Source: Paenibacillus jilunlii (GTDB lineage Bacteria > Bacillota > Bacilli > Paenibacillales > Paenibacillaceae). From it: a DNA stretch of 64,000 nt. Where the stretch lies: positions 970,160 to 1,034,159 of the forward strand of contig NZ_FNGM01000001.1 of NCBI RefSeq assembly GCF_900102965.1. The letters are read 5' to 3'. Shown one piece after another: positions 54,696 through 62,177 of the stretch. The notes beneath the pieces were generated by a model. The model was not told the origin of the DNA and did no database searches. It saw nothing but the letters and a program-made list of their open reading frames with translations. The stretch's first letter is position 1. Each line of letters starts with the position of its first letter. Both the position numbers and the translations under genes were made by a program.

Positions 54696-55454
54696 ATGAA
54701 CTATTCGCTAGAACAATTACAGCAGGCTTCGCGGCTGTTTTTTGACCTGCTACGCCGGAAGGTGATTTCGCTGGATGATCCCGCAGCCGCTGAATGCCTA
54801 CAGGACAACGGAGCTTATGACGCCCTGCAGTACATGGCCAAAGAAGGAGGCTGCCGGATAATGAATTCCGGACACCGCCTCCACCTGCTGGTTAATCCGC
54901 TGGGCTCGGGTTTTGCCAGCAACTTCACGCAGCTCAGGAACAAATATTCACGGATTGAGCGCAAAACCCATTTACATATCATTAACATTATTATTCTGGT
55001 GTTCCTGGCCGAGATGGACCAGGATGAGCACCATTTCAAGCCGGGACAGGACAGCATGTCCTATATTCAAATCTCAGATCAGGTATCCTCATTGTTTCAG
55101 GCATGGGTCGAAATGGACAGCGAGGGCGGATTCAGCAGGCAGTGGCGTCTGGATATCCAGGCGATGCATAAGGTCTGGACAAGCCTCTACATGCAGACCA
55201 AAAGCCAGGAGGAAGCCGATTCTCTAAGCAGAGGAGCTAGTTCCCGGATCGGATTAATACATGAGGGTATGAAGCTGCTGGAGGAAGAGCATCTGGTCTT
55301 TATCTCGGAGAACGAGAAGCGGATTTTCCCCCGCGAAGAATTATATGAAAGAATGCGTTATCTGTACCATGATGTTGACCGTTATAAGGAACTGAAGGCA
55401 CTGATCGGGCGCACCTTGACGGAGAAGGAGGGGGAAGCCCATGCCGCGTATTGA
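54696..55454 (+). CDS. JetB-like protein (MukE-type, DUF6063-like)
   Basis: This 252-residue protein has a helical winged-helix-like sequence ('YSLEQLQQASRLFFDLLRRKVISLDDPAAAECLQDNG', 'HLHIINIIILVFLAEMDQDEH'). The middle size, position between JetA and JetC and the 14-bp overlap with jetC match the KITE subunit of SMC-kleisin systems. I recognise the DUF6063-type family from context and sequence impression only. The start at ATG 54696 is preceded by AGAGAGGTGATGATTCAGC. Confidence 0.72.
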   Translation: MNYSLEQLQQASRLFFDLLRRKVISLDDPAAAECLQDNGAYDALQYMAKEGGCRIMNSGHRLHLLVNPLGSGFASNFTQLRNKYSRIERKTHLHIINIIILVFLAEMDQDEHHFKPGQDSMSYIQISDQVSSLFQAWVEMDSEGGFSRQWRLDIQAMHKVWTSLYMQTKSQEEADSLSRGASSRIGLIHEGMKLLEEEHLVFISENEKRIFPREELYERMRYLYHDVDRYKELKALIGRTLTEKEGEAHAAY

Positions 55455-58400
55455 GCGGATCCGGATTACCGGACTTAAATATGAAAAGATGCTCAAAAAG
55501 TATGACGATATGGTTCTGGACCTCAGCAATGAGGAAGGGCCGGCCAACACGCTGATTACCCTGATGAACGGCGGCGGGAAGGGTGTGCTGCTGCAATCGA
55601 TTTTCCAGCTGCTGATTCCGAAAGCGGCCTGGGGCAAGGATAATGAGAACCAGGTTGAGGCTTTTTTTCATAATCACAAAAAACAGCTCAAGCCCTATAC
55701 CTTCCACGTGGCCATTGAATGGCGCCTGGATAATAACGACCGCAATGAGTACATGACCACCGGCATCGCAATGACGGCCCACAGCTCTGTGGACCAGCTG
55801 GAAATCAAGGTCGATTATCTGCTCTATGCGCTGCTGGACTATGAGGAACATGCTGAGCTTACACTTTCCACATTGCCGCTCTATGATATCGATGCCGCTG
55901 GTCCTGTTAGTTTCGAGAGCATTCAACAGTTCGTGCGGGACCACCGGGGAGAAATGGCTTCCTTTGGAAGCCACAGCTCGGATCTGAAAAAATACTATAA
56001 TTTCCTGGCGGAACGGGATATCCATATCGGCGAGTGGCGCAACATGCGGCGGATTAACGGTGAGGAAGGCGGGATTAAGGGCTATTTCCAGAAAAATGAT
56101 GCCTTTACGAACCAAAATCTGTTCGAAAAGCTTATTATTCCCGAAATCGGCACCAGCCTGAACGAAGGCCTGCCTGAGCAGGAAGGCTCGCTTCAGAAAA
56201 TGTTCATGGATGCGGCGACCGTTGCGCAGAGACTGCCGATGCTGGAGCAGCGCGAGAAGGCTTTTGCCGAATTTACCGTGCTGGCCGCACCGCTGCATGA
56301 GCTGGTGAAGCAGGGGATGGAAGCGGAACTGCGCTACCGCGAAACAGAGCTGCTTGGACGGCAAATGTACACCGTGATCCATGACGAGCTGAAAACAGCC
56401 GAAGAGGGGCGCCGCAAAAAAGCAGACGAGCTGGTACAGCTCCATCAGGAGGCGCGGCAGCTGCGTTTTGAAGCAGATAACCTGAATTACCTGCGCAGCA
56501 AAGAGGAGGCCGACCGGAAGCAGGAGGATTTCACAAAGATAAGCGATAATCAGAGCCGTGCCCGCCAGCGTCTGGAAGATTCGAAAGCGAAGGAAAAAGA
56601 GCTGGAGGTGGCCCATTATCTGGCCCGGCGGAAGCTTCAGCTCCGCCAGATGGAGCAGTGGCAGAAGGAGATTGAAGCCATCGAAGGGTCGCTTGAAATG
56701 AAGGAGCGCCAAGAGGTGGTGCAAGCTGCGAAGGAAGAATTGCGCCAGCAGTGGCAGCAAGTGTCCAAGCTGTGGCAGGGGCAGATTACGGCGTTCAGCC
56801 GCCGCCAGCAATCCTTGAGTGCCGATGAAGCTGCCCGCCGTAAGGAACGCGAAAGCTGTCTGCTGGAGCTGGGCGGCCTGGACAGCCGGATTCACGAGCT
56901 GACCGCCTCCATCCGCCAATACACGGAAGCGCTCGGGGCATTCGCCGCCCGCCATGGGCAGGAAGCCGCCCATTCACCGGCTGCATCGCTTCAGCGGGCC
57001 ATCGCTGCTGCCAGAGGCTTCGCCGAGAATATTGTTACGCTGAATGAACGGCGCAAGGCTGCGGACGAAGAACGCTTCAAGCTGCATACGAAGCATACCC
57101 AGGTCAGCGGGAAGCTCCTTGCCCATGAGCAGCAGGAGGGGGAGCTGCAGGAACAGCTGGATATCCAGCTGAACCGGGAATCGCAGCTCTGGTCACAGCT
57201 GGTCGTGCTGCTGGAGCTGTATGAAGAGCATAACCGGCTGGGCGCTACGGGTTTGTTCGAAGCGAAGGCTGCTGTGCAGGAGCGCTTCATCCGCAGGCTG
57301 GACGAAGCTGAAGTGCAGACCAAACGGCTCAGGAGAGATTATTATCATCAATTGCTGGATGTTGAGCTGCAGCATGAAGCCTACTGGCTGCCGAATAGCG
57401 ATCTGCTGACAGTGAAGGACAGGCTCGACGCGCTGAAGATCAGCTCGATGCTGGGCAGCGCCTTTCTGAACGATCAGCCTTATCTGATCCGCGAGGAAGA
57501 GCTGGAGCGGCATCCGCTGCTGCCTTACAGCCTCATTGTCACCGAACGCGAGGCGGCCAAGCTGCAGCCGGGAATGCTGAAGGACCTGCTGCTCAAATCA
57601 GCGGTGCCGGTCTTCATCCGTGAGCAGATGGCGCAGCCTGCGGAGCAGCCTTTCCTGCTGCTGGGCGGACAAGGCCCGCAGATGGTGCTGCAGCCGGACC
57701 GTTTTCTGGAGTGGAAGCAGGGGATCTCTGCAAGACTCAAGGATCAGGAAGCGGAGCTGCAGGATGCGGAGGGATATCTGGCGAAGCTGAAATCCGCTAG
57801 GCAGGAGTATGAGCGGTTGTTCCAGAGTGAGCATTCGGTTAGCCTCAAGGGCAAGCTGAACGCTCTGAATGGCTTGCAGAACGAGCTGCGCATAAGTCTG
57901 GGCGAACTGAACACTGAAATTAGCGAAAATGCAGCGGCAATGGGGGAGATTATGCGGGAAATCTCCGAATGCGAAGCCGGCAAAGTGGAACACGAGGAGA
58001 AAGCAGCAGCGCTGCGCGAATGGAATGAACGGACCCATAAACAGGAGCAGGACTATAAAGACAAGCAAAGGGCGGTTGACCGCAGAAGCGAGCTGAACAA
58101 AGAGATTACAGGCAAGGAGCAGCAGCTGGCACAGCTGAAAGCCGAGCTGGACAGTACAGCCCTGGAACGGGAAAAATGGGTTGGAGATACCCGGTATTCA
58201 TTGTTTCCAAGGCTGCAAACCTGGTTCCCTGAGCTTGTCTTCCCGGCCGGACCACAGGCTTCCTCAACCGGACATGCAGAGGATCAGCCGGAGTTCCCCC
58301 TTGATGCTTCCATTCAGGACAAACTGCTTCAGACCCTAAGTACTCTGGAGAGCCTCCAGCAATCCTTGAGCCGGAATGAGCTGGAAATCCGTACAAGGGC

Positions 58401-59937
58401 CGCACAGATCAAAGCAGCGGCTGAACAGCTGGCCGAGCTTGAAGCAGCCGTCCAGCAGATTGAGGCGGATTGGCGCAATGTACCGGAGCCAAGCGATACG
58501 CCTGATGCGATCATGGCAGCCAGAACGCGGCAGAAGAGCGACACTGGAATGCTGGACGAGGACTATCAGCTTGTCCGGGATTCCTTCGTCCGCTGCCAGA
58601 CTGAGCTTGACAATCTGCACAAGCAGCTGGCCAAAGCGGAGAAGGCGATCAAGGAAAAGCACGAGCGGGCTGTGGAGCTCTGGAATGAACCGCTGGACCC
58701 GAAAGAAGAAGAGATCAGGGAACGGTCCCGTGAGAATGAGTATGCACTGAACGGCTGCAAGCAGACCCTGGCTTCACTGGATCAGTGGCTTCAGACACTC
58801 GCCAGCCAGAGCAAAGTCATGGAAACCCATGTGGAAGGGCGGCTGCAGCTGCGTGACATACCTGAAGAGGTGCAGCTGCGCACAAGAGAGGACTGCGAGC
58901 AGGCTGTGGCTGAGTGGCTGCTGCGCAGCAGAGAGAGCCGCAGTGAACGGAATGAAATATCACGGAAAGTCAAGGAAGAGAAGACGGCACTCAGCGGCAA
59001 GCTTGCCAAAAGCGGCTGGAATGCCGAGCTTGCAACCAAGATTCAGGAACGGCTGAACACCGTGCATTGGGAGGACTTCTCTATTGCACTGCAAGTGCTG
59101 GACTCGATGCTTCAGAGCTCGCAGGATCAGATTGAGAGCATCCGCAGCGATAAGGAAGGCATGGAGCTGTCACGGAAAATGTGGGTTGGCCGGGCTGCTA
59201 AGCGGGTAGTGCAGATCGTTGATATTTTGAAGCGTATGGAGCGCCGGATGATTATCCACAACGAGAACGGCCATGCGTTCCCGCTGGTGCGTTTGAATTA
59301 CAAAAACATCAATGTGCCCAAGACAACCGAAGATATCGAACCGCTGGTGAGCGAGTACTTCAACCGCTGCATCAGCAGCCTGCTGGAGAAATTCCCGAAG
59401 ATCGAGCAGGTACCGGCAGCGGCGGTCAAGGATCTGATCAGTGACGGCATGATTGTCTACGCCGCCCTGCAGAACCGTTTTCCGGTCTTGCAGGTCTATA
59501 AGCCGGTGACGGAGAATTATTTCCTCTATGCGGCTCCGGAAGAGTATCACTACTCCGATTGGGAAGTCATCAACCGCGGAGCATTGGATGAAGCAGTCGG
59601 CAGCGGCGGGCAGCGCCAGTCCGTCCAGCTGCTGGTGGCGATGATGATCATGACCCATAAACGGGTCAACCGCGAGAATAAAGGCTGGACAGTCTTTTTA
59701 TATGACAATCCGTTCGGTGAAATGGTTTCCAATAACGTGCTTGATCCGGTATTTGAGATTTCCAAGGCATTACGCTTCCAGTGGCTGATCGTTACCCCGC
59801 CGGAGCTGGTGAAAAATGATGTCAGCGTCCGCTTCGGCGTCTACTGGCAGCTTTATTTTGGCGGTGAAAAGGGTGACATGCTGGAGTCTACGCTCATTAA
59901 AGGCGGACGTAAGCTGATTCCGGCCTCATTGTTCTGA
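55441..59937 (+). CDS. JetC-like SMC ATPase (MukB-type)
   Basis: This 1498-residue protein has an N-terminal ATPase half with a Walker A-type loop (residues 43-48, 'NGGGKG', K47). Long coiled coils follow (about 300-650 and 750-1250, with heptads such as 'LEEQ/QLEAL'), with a hinge-like section in between. The C-terminal half carries the signature 'GSGGQRQ' (1387-1393) and 'VFLYDNPFG' (D1422, N1423) in the Walker B place. SMC-like JetC dimers extrude DNA loops in Wadjet. Walker A lacks Ser/Thr after the Lys, and Walker B ends in Asn instead of Glu. No JetD nuclease follows in the window. Confidence 0.85.
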   Translation: MPRIERIRITGLKYEKMLKKYDDMVLDLSNEEGPANTLITLMNGGGKGVLLQSIFQLLIPKAAWGKDNENQVEAFFHNHKKQLKPYTFHVAIEWRLDNNDRNEYMTTGIAMTAHSSVDQLEIKVDYLLYALLDYEEHAELTLSTLPLYDIDAAGPVSFESIQQFVRDHRGEMASFGSHSSDLKKYYNFLAERDIHIGEWRNMRRINGEEGGIKGYFQKNDAFTNQNLFEKLIIPEIGTSLNEGLPEQEGSLQKMFMDAATVAQRLPMLEQREKAFAEFTVLAAPLHELVKQGMEAELRYRETELLGRQMYTVIHDELKTAEEGRRKKADELVQLHQEARQLRFEADNLNYLRSKEEADRKQEDFTKISDNQSRARQRLEDSKAKEKELEVAHYLARRKLQLRQMEQWQKEIEAIEGSLEMKERQEVVQAAKEELRQQWQQVSKLWQGQITAFSRRQQSLSADEAARRKERESCLLELGGLDSRIHELTASIRQYTEALGAFAARHGQEAAHSPAASLQRAIAAARGFAENIVTLNERRKAADEERFKLHTKHTQVSGKLLAHEQQEGELQEQLDIQLNRESQLWSQLVVLLELYEEHNRLGATGLFEAKAAVQERFIRRLDEAEVQTKRLRRDYYHQLLDVELQHEAYWLPNSDLLTVKDRLDALKISSMLGSAFLNDQPYLIREEELERHPLLPYSLIVTEREAAKLQPGMLKDLLLKSAVPVFIREQMAQPAEQPFLLLGGQGPQMVLQPDRFLEWKQGISARLKDQEAELQDAEGYLAKLKSARQEYERLFQSEHSVSLKGKLNALNGLQNELRISLGELNTEISENAAAMGEIMREISECEAGKVEHEEKAAALREWNERTHKQEQDYKDKQRAVDRRSELNKEITGKEQQLAQLKAELDSTALEREKWVGDTRYSLFPRLQTWFPELVFPAGPQASSTGHAEDQPEFPLDASIQDKLLQTLSTLESLQQSLSRNELEIRTRAAQIKAAAEQLAELEAAVQQIEADWRNVPEPSDTPDAIMAARTRQKSDTGMLDEDYQLVRDSFVRCQTELDNLHKQLAKAEKAIKEKHERAVELWNEPLDPKEEEIRERSRENEYALNGCKQTLASLDQWLQTLASQSKVMETHVEGRLQLRDIPEEVQLRTREDCEQAVAEWLLRSRESRSERNEISRKVKEEKTALSGKLAKSGWNAELATKIQERLNTVHWEDFSIALQVLDSMLQSSQDQIESIRSDKEGMELSRKMWVGRAAKRVVQIVDILKRMERRMIIHNENGHAFPLVRLNYKNINVPKTTEDIEPLVSEYFNRCISSLLEKFPKIEQVPAAAVKDLISDGMIVYAALQNRFPVLQVYKPVTENYFLYAAPEEYHYSDWEVINRGALDEAVGSGGQRQSVQLLVAMMIMTHKRVNRENKGWTVFLYDNPFGEMVSNNVLDPVFEISKALRFQWLIVTPPELVKNDVSVRFGVYWQLYFGGEKGDMLESTLIKGGRKLIPASLF

Positions 59938-60071
59938 ATCTCGAATCATATGATAGATAGAGATAGGAAGGTACACAATATTCAGTTACTAACGTTGGAA
60001 GTTGGAACTCTATCCAGTAGCACGCGTAACCGATATAGAGGATAGGATCTATGTCATGCCTGGGGGTACGT

Positions 60072-61592
60072 ATGAAAAAAACTTTTAAATTGGCGCTTAT
60101 CGCCATGCTGCTTAGTGTACTGCTGCTGCCGTCGCTCAGTTTGGCCAAAACAGCCGTTCCCAAACATACCGCATCATTTTATGTGAACGATTTTGCCAAT
60201 GTGATTGACACGAAAACCGAGAACTATATGGTCAACTATGGTGTGCGTCTGCATCAGAAGGATGGGGCGCAGGTCGTGCTGGTCACTGTGGATTCTACGA
60301 ATGGCGTTTCGATGGAGGAATATGCGACTGCTCTTTTTAACTCCTGGGGCGTAGGATCGGCGGACAAAAATAATGGCGTACTGCTGCTGATGTCCATCAA
60401 GGATGATGATTATTGGGCAGTTCCCGGCAAAGGCCTGAAGTCTGCTCTATCCGATAGCAAACTGTCCAAGATTCTCTCTGCGTCGCTGGAGCCGGATTTC
60501 GCCAAAAAGGATTACAGCGCCGGTGTCCGCAAAACTTATGGCGCATTGGTTCAAAGCCTGGGCGGGACCTACACGGAGACGTTAGGCTCGAAAAATTATG
60601 TCGCCGATAATGCCGGGGTCTTCCAAAAGGTTACAAAGGATTATTTGAACCAATCCGGCAACCGGTACCAGCCTACGACTCGAAGCGGAGTGTACATTGT
60701 AACGGTGAAGAATTCCGGCAATCAAAGCCTGGAGGATTACACCTATGCCAAATTCGCTTCAGCGGGGGCAGGTCCAAATGATGTGATGCTGGTGCTGGAT
60801 ATCGGCGGTGACAACTATCATGCACTGCAGGGAAAGAATATCGACGGCATACTCACCAATGATGTGGTCAGCAGGATTTTGACTACCGAACTCGAACCGC
60901 AATTTGCCAAAAAGAACTATGCAGCCGGTGCAACAGCCGCAGCCAATGCATTTTACAGCTTTTTTCTGTCCCGGGCAGATCAGGTACAGGGGACTGCGGC
61001 TGCAGCTGCCAAGCCTGGCAGCACCATTGTTTCTCCGGGTCAGACCGCAACCGAAACTGCGGGTCCATTAAAGATTGATGAAATGCAGCCTATTTCTGTT
61101 GCCAAAGCATTTACGATTATGGGTATATTTTTGCTCATCATTCTTCTGATTAGTGTTCCTGCCTCGCTGCGCAACCGGCATATTGCACGCTATGGCATTC
61201 CGGTGAACCCGCGCAACCCGCGGAATGTCCGCCGTTATGGCACCTGGTACGGTCAGCCGGGCTACGGGTCTGGGAGCCGGTGGTACAACCGCCAGCACCG
61301 CAGCCGCAGACCCCCGGCGCCTCACCATCACAACTCCGGCAGCAGCTTTTGGGGAAGCAGTCCGGAGGACAGCAACTCGACCAACCACGGCGGTGGAGGC
61401 TTCTCCAGCGGTGGCGGTGCCGGGCGTTATTCATCCAGTACGGACGACGATGATGACAATCGCGGTGGTGGGGGTTCGAGCTACGGCGGAGGTGCGGGCC
61501 GTTATTCCCCGGACGACGACGATAACGACAGCGGCTCCTCCGGTGGCGGCGGCAGCGCAAGCAGCGGCGGCGGCGTGGGGCGGCATAGCTAG
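60072..61592 (+). CDS. Membrane protein with two TPM domains and a Gly/Ser tail
   Basis: This 506-residue protein has a signal peptide (about 1-26) and two tandem TPM (YgcG-type) domains (about 30-165: 'YVNDFANVIDTKTENYMVNYGVRLHQKDGAQVVLVTVDS'; about 180-300: 'KSGVYIVTVKNSGNQSLEDYTYAKF'). A transmembrane helix (about 345-370) precedes a Gly/Ser/Asp-rich low-complexity tail (about 395-506). TPM proteins are linked to photosystem repair in plants, but in bacteria the function is undefined. I chose ATG 60072 behind GGGGG over the frame from 60051. The tail resembles those of other YgcG family members ('SSGGGAGRYS' repeats). Confidence 0.85.
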   Translation: MKKTFKLALIAMLLSVLLLPSLSLAKTAVPKHTASFYVNDFANVIDTKTENYMVNYGVRLHQKDGAQVVLVTVDSTNGVSMEEYATALFNSWGVGSADKNNGVLLLMSIKDDDYWAVPGKGLKSALSDSKLSKILSASLEPDFAKKDYSAGVRKTYGALVQSLGGTYTETLGSKNYVADNAGVFQKVTKDYLNQSGNRYQPTTRSGVYIVTVKNSGNQSLEDYTYAKFASAGAGPNDVMLVLDIGGDNYHALQGKNIDGILTNDVVSRILTTELEPQFAKKNYAAGATAAANAFYSFFLSRADQVQGTAAAAAKPGSTIVSPGQTATETAGPLKIDEMQPISVAKAFTIMGIFLLIILLISVPASLRNRHIARYGIPVNPRNPRNVRRYGTWYGQPGYGSGSRWYNRQHRSRRPPAPHHHNSGSSFWGSSPEDSNSTNHGGGGFSSGGGAGRYSSSTDDDDDNRGGGGSSYGGGAGRYSPDDDDNDSGSSGGGGSASSGGGVGRHS

Positions 61593-61616
61593 AACGGAGT
61601 TATGAATTAGAGGGTA

Positions 61617-61648
61617 GGGGGCTGCTGCGAAGCGGCTCCTTTTTTTGT
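61617..61648 (+). terminator. Rho-independent terminator after the TPM-domain gene
   Basis: GGGGCTGCT (about 61618-61626) pairs with AGCGGCTCC (about 61631-61639, two wobbles), followed by TTTTTTT. Confidence 0.75.
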
Positions 61649-61654
61649 TTTGGA

Positions 61655-61840
61655 AATCTATTGCACTTCCTGCAGCAGATTCCTCCTAAATAAGCTAAAA
61701 AACAAAATCTATTGTATTCTGTGCAGCAGATTTTAGGGAAAAGGTCTTTTTGAGCCCAATTCTTGAATTTCAATTGCATGAAATACAATAGATTGTTTTT
61801 TATCGGAGTTAGCGGAGTAATCTGTTGCACCAAATGCAAT
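61655..61840. repeat. 27-bp motif repeated in direct and inverted copies
   Basis: AATCTATTG-type 27-mers ending in GCAGCAGATT occur at 61655-61681 and 61706-61732. A related inverted copy lies at 61772-61794, and a degraded direct copy at about 61819-61840. This gene-free stretch looks like a nested intergenic repeat. The rest, 61841-62111, holds no gene I can support. Confidence 0.7.
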
Positions 61841-62111
61841 CACACTGAGCTCTAAGCACCAAATGAAGATAATCCTGCCTACATTCAAGTGAAGAATTAT
61901 GGGTTTTTCTAAAATCTCACTATATATGCCCGGGTAAGTCCTTTTGGTCGCATAAAAGATCTCTGAATTAGCCGGAAGCGGGCTAACTGATGAATCTGGG
62001 AGTGCCTCGTGGGCTACCGCAATAGATCATGCTTTTTCACCCGTTAAAAATAGCTTTCGCTGCATACTCCTTTGAAATAGAAGCAATAAATAGTTTTCTT
62101 GGTCATCCCGG

Positions 62112-62163
62112 CTGTAAAAATCGCTATAGATTTTACATCTTCTATAGGATCGATTTTTTACAG
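62112..62163 (+). promoter_or_regulatory. Large leader hairpin before the eCIS-cargo-like gene
   Basis: Positions 62112-62130 (CTGTAAAAATCGCTATAGA) are near-complementary to 62141-62163, with a 3-nt and a 1-nt insertion in the right arm, around a 10-nt loop. The ribosome binding site AGAGGGGGG starts within or just after its 3' end, so the stem could mask translation. Confidence 0.6.
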
Positions 62164-62177
62164 AGGGGGGACTCCGT

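Noticed and set aside
61600..61839. Minus-strand frame across the 27-bp motif region
   Set aside because: It lies in the repeated intergenic block, has no ribosome binding site and low-complexity product.
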